Assembly (NCBI GenBank): GCA_910588535.1
Contig: CAJUOO010000026.1
Coordinates: forward strand, 1 to 40,610
DNA from: an uncultured Lachnospiraceae bacterium
GTDB lineage: Bacteria; Bacillota; Clostridia; Lachnospirales; Lachnospiraceae
DNA length: 40,610 nucleotides
Reading direction: 5' to 3'
Shown here: positions 33,524 to 40,610 of the stretch, one piece after another
How the letters are laid out: every line of letters starts with the position of its first letter
How positions within the stretch are numbered: position 1 is the stretch's first letter
The notes under the pieces: model-generated
The model's input: the letters and a program-made list of their open reading frames with translations, nothing else
What the model was told of the DNA's origin: nothing
The model's database searches: none
Program-made: the position numbers and the translations under genes

Positions 33524-33830
33524 TATCTTTCCCCCATTTCCATCTCTAATATTACTATATTTTTAAATATTTTACCAGTGCAGAATATTACCATTTTATA
33601 TCACTTTTTATTCACACTTTTATTATACTTATCTTATAAAATATATAAATGGAAGTTTATGGAAACACAAGTCTCCCCAGCAAAGACAACACTTAAAACA
33701 ACTCCTCCCACCATTGATTCAACCATCTATTATCAGATAAAACACCTATATTCTGCATACTTCACTTGCTTCTTTTCTTCTAAACACTTATAATAAAACT
33801 AACTATATTTATAAAGGAGGCTATCGCCGC
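33524..33830. other. AT-rich divergent intergenic region
   Basis: About 300 nt between the hypothetical gene and the deacetylase gene. Only the deacetylase promoter near the right end is convincing. A possible 71-codon frame at 33578-33793 has no ribosome binding site and no recognisable product. Confidence 0.6.
33766..33794 (+). promoter_or_regulatory. Promoter of the deacetylase-like gene
   Basis: TTGCTT (33766-33771) and TATAAT (33789-33794) are 17 nt apart. AAGGAGG follows close to the start at 33831. Confidence 0.7.
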
Positions 33831-34628
33831 ATGAAAACAATTTATTACTGTTTCCCCGGAGGAAAGCACAAGGTTCTAACCATGAGCTATGACGACGGGC
33901 GAATTGAGGACCGCAAGCTTATTTCTATTTTTAATACTTATGGGATAAAAGGAACCTTTCACGTAAATTCTGGACGTTTTGAAGATCCTAGAAGAATTAA
34001 ACCAGAAGAATTTAAAGAACTTTATAAAGGACATGAAGTATCCTGCCACACCTCCACCCATCCCACTATTGAGCGATGTCCGATGGAACAGATTGTTCGC
34101 GAGGTAATGGACGATCGCGCGGAGCTTGAGCGTCTTATGGGCTATCCTGTGCGTGGATTGTCTTATCCAAATGGCTCCTACAATAAGGCTATTGTCGATG
34201 TTCTTCCAAAGCTCGGCATCCGCTATGCCAGAACCGTACATAGCACAGAGGGATTTGGCATGCCTGACAACTTCCTTGAGTGGAAGGCAACTTGCCATCA
34301 CACCAAGAATTTAATGGAACTTGGAAAAAAATTTATTGCTCTTAACAAAACACAATATTTATATATGATGTATGTATGGGGACACAGCTATGAATTTTCA
34401 AATGATAACAACTGGGATCTAATGGAAGATTTCTGCAAGCTAACTGGTGGCAGGGATGATACATGGTATGCGACAAATATCCAGATTGTTGACTATATGG
34501 AAGTCTGTGAACGTCTACAATTCTCCTCCGATCTAAGCTTTGTCTACAATCCTTCTGTCCATTCTGCATGGCTGAATGTAGGCGGAAATATTATGGAAAT
34601 AAAAGGCGGCGAGCAGGTTTCTCTATAA
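33831..34628 (+). CDS. Polysaccharide deacetylase family protein
   Basis: A 265-residue protein of the NodB-homology (CE4) family. Motif 1 is LTMSYDDGRIED (Asp-Asp), motif 2 is EVSCHTSTHPTI (HxxxH metal site), and motif 3 is GLSYPNGSYN, all within residues 15-120. No signal peptide is visible, so it may act in the cytoplasm. The C-terminal 100 residues are less conserved. The substrate could be a sugar amide or a related small molecule. AAAGGAGG upstream. Confidence 0.87.
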   Translation: MKTIYYCFPGGKHKVLTMSYDDGRIEDRKLISIFNTYGIKGTFHVNSGRFEDPRRIKPEEFKELYKGHEVSCHTSTHPTIERCPMEQIVREVMDDRAELERLMGYPVRGLSYPNGSYNKAIVDVLPKLGIRYARTVHSTEGFGMPDNFLEWKATCHHTKNLMELGKKFIALNKTQYLYMMYVWGHSYEFSNDNNWDLMEDFCKLTGGRDDTWYATNIQIVDYMEVCERLQFSSDLSFVYNPSVHSAWLNVGGNIMEIKGGEQVSL

Positions 34629-34712
34629 CGAGATTGTACAACATCTGTTTATCGTTTTTATTAACCATAGCTTCTTGTTAATTTTATGCTTTATTTGCGG
34701 ATAAAAACTGTT

Positions 34713-34861
34713 GTATCATTTTCTGAAATGATCCTCCGGCGAACCGCCTGTAATCCTCCGTCACCCTGCTCCCGCTTAGTAACCTTTACGTTTTTCACTA
34801 AGCGGGAGCAGGGTGACAAAGGAAAATAACAGACTGACTATGCGGACCTCACCCCAAAATG
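34713..34861. repeat. Dispersed palindromic repeat, copy 4 (head-to-head halves)
   Basis: A perfect 21-bp inverted repeat, 34760-34780 and 34797-34817, holds the conserved CCCGCTTAGT / ACTAAGCGGG core. Both outer ends are of the same type (the GTGACGG side with arm and tail), so two right halves face each other; the usual left half is missing. The remaining spacer 34629-34712 can fold weakly (ACAACA with TGTTGT) but shows no clear terminator. Confidence 0.85.
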
Positions 34862-34908
34862 TTTATATCTTCCTTTTTTCCAAAATATCCTCGTACAAAA
34901 ATATCTTC

Positions 34909-35493
34909 TTATTTTTCTGGCAATTTCACAATTAAATCATTCAAGTTTCTTTTAGGTACATAATGTACCTGCTGCTCATCTCGATAATAGTTGACTGAAC
35001 CATCCTCGCCTACTTCTGTGATCACAACCGTCTCCTTCGGTTTTCCCACTGCAATCACTAAGTCGATGCTATATCGCTCCATATCAATCCCAAGTGCCAC
35101 AGAAAGCTCCCTGCGCTTGATATTTCCAAAGATACAGCCTCCAAACCCCTTCTCACAAGCGCCAAGCATAATCGTCTGTGCCACAATTCCATCATCAATC
35201 GGCTTATTTTTGGCGAGCTGTTGATCGCAGAGCACCAGAATATATGCGGAAGGTCTCTCTCCCTTCTCTGGACCATCCCAGTCCTTCAGCGCTGCCGCCC
35301 AGCCAAGATTCTCAAATACTTTCTCTCTTTCCTCTTCCTCAGTGATAAGAGCAAATTTTAGAGCCTGAGAGTTTCCCGTAGAAGGAACCGTTCTCGCCAG
35401 ATCCACAAGCTCCCTCAAAACATCCTCCGTGATCCGCTCCTCCTCAAAAAAGCGCCTGTATGTTCGATTCTTTAATACCAATTCTTTTAGCAT
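34909..35493 (-). CDS. Nitroreductase family protein
   Basis: A 194-residue FMN-dependent nitroreductase-like oxidoreductase. The FMN-binding start is KNRTYRRFFEEERIT, followed by VPSTGNSQALKFALI and the late GFGGCIFGNIKRRELSVALG. Substrate range is usually broad. I start at ATG 35493, 7 nt after AAGGAGG; the upstream ATG at 35499 would be only 1 nt from it. A single gene with its own promoter. Confidence 0.9.
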   Translation of the reverse strand: MLKELVLKNRTYRRFFEEERITEDVLRELVDLARTVPSTGNSQALKFALITEEEEREKVFENLGWAAALKDWDGPEKGERPSAYILVLCDQQLAKNKPIDDGIVAQTIMLGACEKGFGGCIFGNIKRRELSVALGIDMERYSIDLVIAVGKPKETVVITEVGEDGSVNYYRDEQQVHYVPKRNLNDLIVKLPEK

Positions 35494-35548
35494 TGTCATA
35501 CCTCCTTCTTATTCACCATCACAAAAATTTAAATGAAAATTTATTGCA

Positions 35549-35577
35549 ATTATATCACCAATTTCCACAAGAGTCCA
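35549..35577 (-). promoter_or_regulatory. Probable nitroreductase promoter
   Basis: TGGACT (35572-35577) and TATAAT (35549-35554) are 17 nt apart on the minus strand. Confidence 0.6.
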
Positions 35578-35626
35578 GATAGCGAAAGCTAATTGGCAAG
35601 TTCCCAAATCTTTTCGCACTTTATGC

Positions 35627-35655
35627 TTGCAAGATATGGAATATATTGCTATAGT
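35627..35655 (+). promoter_or_regulatory. Probable promoter of the DJ-1/PfpI gene
   Basis: TTGCAA (35627-35632) and TATAGT (35650-35655) are 17 nt apart. Downstream, TTGATA and TATCAA (about 35659-35682) form a small inverted repeat before the start. Confidence 0.6.
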
Positions 35656-35721
35656 GTATTTGATAGAATACTTTTATTATCAATCAGTCACTATTCTTAG
35701 TAAGCAAAAGGAGGTTTACTT

Positions 35722-36270
35722 ATGAGTAAGGTATATACATTTTTAGCAAATGGTTTTGAAGAGGTTGAATGTCTGGCTGTCGTTGATATTCTTCGAAGAG
35801 CAAATATTGATGTGACTATGGTTTCCATCACAAATAATAAATATGTTACAGGCTCCCACAGCATTACTGTGCAGGCTGATGCACTGTTTCAAGATGCAGA
35901 TTTCTCAGATGCTGATCTTCTCTTTCTGCCGGGAGGTATGCCGGGAACAAAATACCTTGCCGCGCACGAAGGTCTTACCTCTTTGATCCGCACATATCAC
36001 AAAAATGGCAAGTATCTAGCTGCCATCTGCGCTGCTCCTATTGTATATGGCGAGCTGCACCTGCTCAATGGGATACATGCCACCTGCTATCCCGGATTTG
36101 AAGAAAAATGTATGGGAGCCATTATGGAAAAATCTGGCGTAGTGACAGACGGACACTTTATCACAGCGCGCGGGCTTGGCTTTGCGATCGATCTTGGATT
36201 AGAGCTGGTGCGCATCCTCGAAAATGTTGCCATCTCTGATCAGATCAAGGAATCCATTCAACATCCATAA
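35722..36270 (+). CDS. DJ-1/PfpI family protein
   Basis: A 182-residue DJ-1/YajL-like protein. The N-terminal LANGFEEVECLAVVDILRRA, the LLFLPGGMPG loop and the nucleophile elbow AAICAAP with a reactive Cys near residue 102 are typical. Homologs act as deglycases, chaperones or oxidative-stress proteins; which applies is not visible. AAAGGAGG lies 8 nt upstream. It precedes the MurT-like gene by 108 nt but probably belongs to a separate unit. Confidence 0.92.
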   Translation: MSKVYTFLANGFEEVECLAVVDILRRANIDVTMVSITNNKYVTGSHSITVQADALFQDADFSDADLLFLPGGMPGTKYLAAHEGLTSLIRTYHKNGKYLAAICAAPIVYGELHLLNGIHATCYPGFEEKCMGAIMEKSGVVTDGHFITARGLGFAIDLGLELVRILENVAISDQIKESIQHP

Positions 36271-36378
36271 AGCAAACTTGATATTTTCTTAATTTTTATA
36301 TGGATAATTCCTCTATTTTGTGGTAAAGTAGCTACAATAAGAATATTTACATTTTATTCCCCGAAAAGAGGACAGGAC

Positions 36379-37764
36379 ATGAAAAAGAATCTGCGTTTTC
36401 TGTCTGCTCTATGTATCAGCAAGACAGCAATGCTTACACAAAAATTATTTGGAATGAACGCCAGCTACTTTCCCGGTAAGCTGGCGATAAAACTGTGCCC
36501 AGATTTTCTAGGGCAGATCGACAAGCCAGAGACCATTATCAGCGTGACTGGGACGAATGGAAAAACTACTGTATGTAACATGATTATAGATGCGTTGACA
36601 GCAAATGGCTATGATGTCCTTAACAATCGTGCTGGCTCAAATATCAACGCAGGGATCGCCAGTGCTCTGATTGGTGGCAGCACCATTATGGGCAGAGCAA
36701 AAAAGCAGATCGCCGTGTTTGAGATTGATGAGCGCAGCTCAAAGCTTATCTACCCTTATGTCAAACCAACCTATGCAGTCTGCACAAATTTATTCCGGGA
36801 TTCTATTCACCGCAATGCACATGCAGAATTTATATTTCGCATTATCTCTGACAGTTTGCCCCCAGAATCTCATCTTGTGCTAAATGCAGATGATCTGATA
36901 AGCGCGGGCTTAGCGCCAGACAATAAGCGCTCCTATTTTTCCATTGCACGAATGAATACAGATTTGCCGGAAAGCATAAATATCATTAATGATATGCGCA
37001 TCTGTCCCAGATGCCATCATACTCTTACCTATCGCTATGTGCGCTATCATCATATAGGAAATGCCTTTTGCCCTTCGTGCGGCTTTGCTTCACCGGAGAG
37101 CGACTATGTCGCCATGCCAGATTTTGAAAAGCATGTTCTTCTTATTCAACACAAATCGAAGGAAGAGTGCTATCCACTTATCACAAATAGCATCTTTAAT
37201 ATTTACAATCAGCTCACCGCCATCGCACTGCTGCGGGAGCTTGGCTTGTCAGCCAATCAGGTACAGGCTGCCTTCTCAAAGCTCTCTATTGTGGAATCTC
37301 GCTATTCCTGCGAGACAGTTGGCGGCACACAGGTGATCACCCACATGGCAAAGGGACAGAATCCCATTGCCTGTTCCTGTGTCTTTGATTATGTGAGAAA
37401 AGAAAAAGGGCAGAAGGAAGTTATTCTGATGTTAGATGATGTATTTGATCGTGTCAATTCTTCTGAGATTATGACATGGATTTATGATGCCGATTTTGAA
37501 TTTTTAAATGAAAAGACCATACGACGGATTATTATAAGTGGTGTTCGCTGCGAGGACTACAAACTTCGCCTTCTTATGACAGGAATTTCTGAGGAAAAGC
37601 TTGTCTGTGTGCCAAAAGAGATTGATGCGCCCGATTCCTTGTCCCTTTATGGCACAGACAAAATCTTTATCCTACATGAGCTGTACGCTGCCAAGGAAGC
37701 CATGAATGTGCGCGACAAGACAGTGGATCTTCTTAAAAATAAGTCCGAGAGGAGGGAACGCTAA
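36379..37764 (+). CDS. murT: MurT-like Mur ligase (DUF1727)
   Basis: A 461-residue Mur-ligase-family protein. The ATP loop is SVTGTNGKTT (residues 55-64), a zinc ribbon has CPRC and CPSC (Cys209, 212, 231, 234), and the DUF1727 region runs from about 320. In MurT-GatD, MurT amidates D-Glu of lipid II. Here several motifs deviate: NLFRDSIHRN for NLFRDQLDR, and SSEIMTWIYDADF for DGxDxSWxWDxDF, so the Asp that completes the glutaminase triad is absent. Its stop overlaps the GatD-like start (TAATG). It is MurT-related, perhaps with a new substrate. Confidence 0.85.
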   Translation: MKKNLRFLSALCISKTAMLTQKLFGMNASYFPGKLAIKLCPDFLGQIDKPETIISVTGTNGKTTVCNMIIDALTANGYDVLNNRAGSNINAGIASALIGGSTIMGRAKKQIAVFEIDERSSKLIYPYVKPTYAVCTNLFRDSIHRNAHAEFIFRIISDSLPPESHLVLNADDLISAGLAPDNKRSYFSIARMNTDLPESINIINDMRICPRCHHTLTYRYVRYHHIGNAFCPSCGFASPESDYVAMPDFEKHVLLIQHKSKEECYPLITNSIFNIYNQLTAIALLRELGLSANQVQAAFSKLSIVESRYSCETVGGTQVITHMAKGQNPIACSCVFDYVRKEKGQKEVILMLDDVFDRVNSSEIMTWIYDADFEFLNEKTIRRIIISGVRCEDYKLRLLMTGISEEKLVCVPKEIDAPDSLSLYGTDKIFILHELYAAKEAMNVRDKTVDLLKNKSERRER

Positions 37765-38495
37765 TGGAAGCTTGCAAGAAATCTATTATTGTAGAGTCTT
37801 TGTTCCCTGAGATTGCCAATCTCTTCGGTGACAGAATGAACATCCACTATCTAAAAGAATGTATGGCAGAGGCAAAATTTATTGACACTAGCCTTACAGA
37901 TCAGCCAGCTTTTCTTTCAAAGGAAGTCTCTATGATCTACATGGGACCTATGACAGAAATCCAGCAGACTCTCGCCATTCATGCACTAAAGCCCCACAAG
38001 GAGAAACTTGTAGAATTAATTGACAAAGGATGCGTTTTTTTGCTCACCGGAAACGCGATGGAGGTTTTTGAAGCTTATATTGAAAATGAGGACGGCAGTC
38101 GTGTGGAAGGGCTTGGCATATTTCCTCAACATGCCAAGAGGGATATGCTTCACCGCTATAATTCTTTAATTCTCGGTGAATACGAGGGGATTCGGCTGGT
38201 TGGCTTCAAAGCTCAATTTTCCCATACTTATGGAGACAACACTACACAGTATTTTTACAAAGTGATCCGCGGCTGCGGCATCCACCCCTCCAGCATGTTA
38301 GAGGGCTTAAGAAAGAATCATTTCTTTGGAACCTACACAGTAGGTCCATTTTTGCTGTTAAATCCACTGTTTGTAAAATATCTGCTCTCCTTGCTTGGCA
38401 TAAAAAATCCTGTGCTCGCTCACGAGGAGACCATTATGGCTGCCTACCAAAAGCGCCTCGCTGAATTTGAGAATGAAAAGTTAAAATACGAATAA
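37764..38495 (+). CDS. gatD: GatD-like class I amidotransferase without catalytic Cys and His
   Basis: A 243-residue GatD-like protein. GatD normally frees ammonia from glutamine for MurT. Aligned by eye, the nucleophile motif ICGGYQ reads LTGNAM (Thr95 in place of Cys), and YLHGPLL reads YTVGPFLLLNP (Val193 for His), although the flanking NP and KYLLSLLG fit the family. It is thus probably not a glutaminase and may scaffold or bind a different ligand. Translationally coupled to the MurT-like gene. The gene looks intact and not decayed. Confidence 0.8.
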   Translation: MEACKKSIIVESLFPEIANLFGDRMNIHYLKECMAEAKFIDTSLTDQPAFLSKEVSMIYMGPMTEIQQTLAIHALKPHKEKLVELIDKGCVFLLTGNAMEVFEAYIENEDGSRVEGLGIFPQHAKRDMLHRYNSLILGEYEGIRLVGFKAQFSHTYGDNTTQYFYKVIRGCGIHPSSMLEGLRKNHFFGTYTVGPFLLLNPLFVKYLLSLLGIKNPVLAHEETIMAAYQKRLAEFENEKLKYE

Positions 38496-38531
38496 AGTTT
38501 GATTTAGAATATAGAAAAGAGGATTACCATT

Positions 38532-39764
38532 ATGGATCAGAAAGAAATTTTTCAGACCTACGAGTCTGAGGTGCGTTCCTATTGCCGGAGCTTTCCCGCT
38601 GTATTTACTCGCGCCAAAGGCTCCATTATCACAGACACAGACGGAAAGGAATATATTGATTTCTTCTGCGGCGCGGGTGCTGTCAACTACGGACACAACA
38701 ATGATTTTATTAAAGAAAAACTGATCGACTATCTGCAAAATGATGGCATCTTACATGCCCTTGATATGATGACTGACGCCAAAGCGGATTTTATCGAATA
38801 TTTTGAAGAAGCCATCTTAAAACCACGGGGATTAAATTACAAGATTATGTTTACTGGACCGACCGGCACCAACGGAGTGGAGGCTGCTCTAAAACTTGCG
38901 CGCAAGGTTAAGAAAAGAGAAAATATCTGGTGCCTTATGGGATGCTTTCACGGCATGACACTTGCCTCCCTTGCGCTGACCAGCGACAGAGACAGCCGCA
39001 GTGGTGCGGGTGTTCCGCTGACCAATGTGACCCATATTCCAGCTCCCTACATGTTTGGCGGACTGGACACCATTCAATATATGGAAACCTTAATTACAGA
39101 TGACCATTCTGGCATAGAAAAGCCTGCTGCACTTATTATTGAGACCGTTCAGGCAGAAGGTGGCATCTATGTGTTTGAAAAAGAATGGCTTAAGGCTGTC
39201 AGAAACTTTTGTGACACCTATGATATACTATTGATTGTAGATGATATTCAGGTTGGATGTGCCCGCACCGGAACCTTTTTCTCCTTTGAGCGTGCTGGTA
39301 TTGTGCCTGACATTGTTATTATGTCAAAATCCATCGGAGGCTATGGACTGCCATTCTCTCTCACTCTATTCAAACCAGAGCTTGATATATGGACACCGGG
39401 GGAGCACAATGGAACTTTTCGCGGAAATCAGCTTGCTATCGTAGCTGCCAAGGCAGGGCTAACCTTTATGTTGGATCATCAAATTGAAAAAGAAGCTGCG
39501 CGCAAGGAGACAATTATCCGCGATTATCTCACAAATAATATCAAGGAAAACGCTGTCGCGATCCGCGGCATTGGATGTATCTTCGGCATCGAGGTAGATT
39601 CCGGTGAGCGCGCTGCAGCTATCACAAAAACTTGTTTTGAAAATGGCTTGATTATCGAGCGCGCTGGACGCCAAAATCGTGTTATAAAATTGATGCCCGC
39701 TCTTACTATACCAGATGAGCTCTTGATCAAAGGCATGGATATTATCAAACATGCCATGTGCTAA
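38532..39764 (+). CDS. ectB: EctB-type diaminobutyrate-2-oxoglutarate aminotransferase
   Basis: A 410-residue class III PLP aminotransferase. The start EVRSYCRSFPAVFTRAKG, FFCGAGAVNYGHNN, FTGPTGTNGVEAALKLAR, VDDIQVGCARTGTFFSFE and the PLP Lys266 in MSKSIGGYGLP closely follow the EctB pattern. EctB makes L-2,4-diaminobutyrate from aspartate semialdehyde. No ectA or ectC follows, so ectoine is not the product here. It lies 36 nt after the GatD-like gene and is probably co-transcribed with it. Confidence 0.88.
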   Translation: MDQKEIFQTYESEVRSYCRSFPAVFTRAKGSIITDTDGKEYIDFFCGAGAVNYGHNNDFIKEKLIDYLQNDGILHALDMMTDAKADFIEYFEEAILKPRGLNYKIMFTGPTGTNGVEAALKLARKVKKRENIWCLMGCFHGMTLASLALTSDRDSRSGAGVPLTNVTHIPAPYMFGGLDTIQYMETLITDDHSGIEKPAALIIETVQAEGGIYVFEKEWLKAVRNFCDTYDILLIVDDIQVGCARTGTFFSFERAGIVPDIVIMSKSIGGYGLPFSLTLFKPELDIWTPGEHNGTFRGNQLAIVAAKAGLTFMLDHQIEKEAARKETIIRDYLTNNIKENAVAIRGIGCIFGIEVDSGERAAAITKTCFENGLIIERAGRQNRVIKLMPALTIPDELLIKGMDIIKHAMC

Positions 39765-39781
39765 AACCCCATTAATTTCCA

Positions 39782-39810
39782 ACATATTGTCTTTGTTTCT
39801 GCTCATAATA
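39782..39810 (+). promoter_or_regulatory. Candidate SigG promoter of the SASP gene
   Basis: ACATA (39782-39786) and CATAATA (39804-39810) are 17 nt apart, matching the SigG pattern GHATR-N17/18-CATWHTA with one -35 mismatch. The leader would be about 125 nt. Confidence 0.55.
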
Positions 39811-39845
39811 ATATCAAGTCGAAGGAACACAGGCTTCACAAAGCA

Positions 39846-39882
39846 GGTGCCCGTCGACGCTGAATGACCAGAGGACGGCACC
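39846..39882 (+). other. Hairpin in the SASP leader
   Basis: GGTGCCCGTC pairs with GACGGCACC with one bulged C. It could affect translation of the SASP or end the upstream ectB-type transcript; there is no U-tract. Confidence 0.4.
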
Positions 39883-39943
39883 GCTTATGTGATGACCGGA
39901 CAGTCAATCAGAAAACTTGAAAATATTATGGAGGTGAAACACT

Positions 39944-40165
39944 ATGGCAAGCAATAATACTGGTTCTAACAGAACAGAGGTACCAGAAGCTAGAGAGGCA
40001 TTGGATCGTTTCAAGATGGAGGTTGCATCTGAGATCGGTGTGCCTTTAAAGCAAGGTTATAACGGAGATTTGACTTCCGCTCAGGCTGGCTCCGTAGGTG
40101 GCGAGATGGTTCGCCAGATGATCAAGCGTCAGGAAGAGCAGATGAAGTCCGGCGGTTCTATCTAA
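39944..40165 (+). CDS. Alpha/beta-type small acid-soluble spore protein
   Basis: A 73-residue SASP that coats and protects spore DNA. The first conserved block reads ALDRFKMEVASEIG and contains the GPR cleavage site (Glu-Val-Ala); the second reads NGDLTSAQAGSVGGEMVRQM. A strong GGAGGTGAAA precedes the ATG. The protease that would degrade it, gpr, is also in this window. Confidence 0.96.
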   Translation: MASNNTGSNRTEVPEAREALDRFKMEVASEIGVPLKQGYNGDLTSAQAGSVGGEMVRQMIKRQEEQMKSGGSI

Positions 40166-40535
40166 TAGAATCAAAATCGAGTAGGAGAACGACCTTTTCC
40201 ACTACTCACCGCGCGGAACGTGTGCTGCTTTCGCTGCGAATAGTTCTACGCGCTCCTGCGAATAGAATAGCCAGCCAAAGCAAATAGCTTTGGCTGACTT
40301 TCCCCAAAGTGCTTATGCACAAGGTGAATGGCTTTACTCACCTATTATAAATAGCCAAGTAAAGTTCAACCACCATGATAGTTAGCCGAATTTGCCTTTA
40401 GAGACAAGTAAGGCGGATTATCTTAATAATTGTTAGAGACTTTGCCTGTAGAGACAGACAAATGGAACGAAACAATACGATAAATTGCTGGATTTGCCTA
40501 CGCTAAGAGTAGACAGGCAGCAATCTGTCAAAGAT
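40166..40535 (+). ncRNA. Candidate structured non-coding region after the SASP gene
   Basis: No gene is visible, but complementary segments follow one another: GAGTAG/CTACTC, GCGCGGAAC/GTTCTACGCGC, AGCCAAAGC/GCTTTGGCT, GTGC/GCAC, AGGTGA/TCACCT (competing with CTTTACT/AGTAAAG), GCCTT/AAGGC, CTGT/ACAG and a nested TTGCTG..GCCTAC / GTAGACAGGCAGCAA. Three hairpins begin with TTTGCCT and carry AGAGACA or AGAGTAGACA. I do not recognise a known RNA family. It may be a stable RNA or the 3-prime part of the SASP mRNA. Confidence 0.45.
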
Positions 40536-40585
40536 AGAGGGTATCGCAAAATCATCCAAGATGATGACGTGATACCCTCTTTTCT
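40536..40585 (+). terminator. Terminator at the end of the structured region
   Basis: AGAGGGTATC (40536-40545) pairs with GATACCCTCT (40571-40580) and is followed by TTTCT. An inner ATCATC/GATGAT pair extends the stem. Confidence 0.85.
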
Positions 40586-40610
40586 ATCTCAAAATATTCA
40601 TCAATTAACC

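Noticed and set aside
33578..33793. 71-codon frame with a hydrophobic start
   Set aside because: No ribosome binding site, AT-rich intergenic DNA, no recognisable product; overlaps the deacetylase promoter.
36301..36338. Promoter for the MurT-like gene
   Set aside because: TACAAT at 36333 has no acceptable -35 box at 16-18 nt; left unannotated.
40166..40585. tmRNA, RNase P RNA or SRP RNA
   Set aside because: None of the conserved motifs of these RNAs was found.

Overview
The window looks like chromosome from an anaerobic, spore-forming Firmicute of the Lachnospiraceae / Clostridium cluster XIVa type. The evidence is the set of sporulation genes (spo0A, gpr, spoIIP, spoIID, a spoIIQ-like gene, an alpha/beta SASP, two CotF-like coat genes), the remA-gmk-rpoZ block, strong AGGAGG-type ribosome binding sites and moderate G+C. 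The genus cannot be fixed from the sequence alone. No rRNA, tRNA or CRISPR was seen.

Layout. (1) 175-3862, minus strand: yicC-remA-gmk-rpoZ followed by a patatin-like lipase and a metallo-beta-lactamase-fold protein, driven by a good SigA-type promoter at 3933-3961. (2) 3958-13512, minus strand: a ten-gene cobalamin operon covering late steps only (cobT, cobU, cobS, an ABC-class ATPase, a short CobU paralog, a CobC-like phosphatase, cbiB, a CobD-like decarboxylase, cbiP, cobA). It lies between yicC and rqcH, which are close neighbours in Bacillus. Its promoter gives a leader of only about 20 nt, so there is no B12 riboswitch in front of it. (3) 13513-14717: a 1.2 kb gene-poor island with copies of a dispersed palindromic repeat and a decayed Fic-family gene. 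(4) 14718-16451: rqcH (NFACT). (5) 16601-24679, minus strand: a PF06541 membrane protein, a PAP2-like protein, an HD hydrolase, two CotF-like proteins, glycogen synthase, spo0A, a lone serine recombinase and an EF-G paralog. (6) 24907-28266, plus strand: tyrA-aroA and folD. (7) 28281-32367, minus strand: gpr-spoIIP-spoIID-spoIIQ-like, the engulfment machinery, divergent from rpsT. (8) 32993-36270: single genes (hypothetical, polysaccharide deacetylase, nitroreductase, DJ-1/PfpI). (9) 36379-39764, plus strand: a MurT-like ligase, a GatD-like protein without its catalytic residues, and an EctB-type diaminobutyrate aminotransferase. (10) 39944-40610: an SASP gene, then about 370 nt of hairpin-rich non-coding DNA ending in a terminator.

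The best candidate for an undescribed system is the MurT/GatD/EctB operon. The GatD-like protein has Thr and Val where the glutaminase Cys and His should be, and the MurT-like partner lacks the Asp that normally completes the triad. The neighbouring enzyme should make 2,4-diaminobutyrate. I infer a ligase that no longer uses glutamine-derived ammonia and may join a different amine. Other strong leads are the dispersed repeat, whose arms differ between copies but pair perfectly within a copy; the hairpin array with a 9-bp repeated motif inside the cobalamin operon; a leader that could hide the ribosome binding site of a coat-protein gene; and the non-coding hairpin array after the SASP gene. 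All alignments to families were made by eye from memory.
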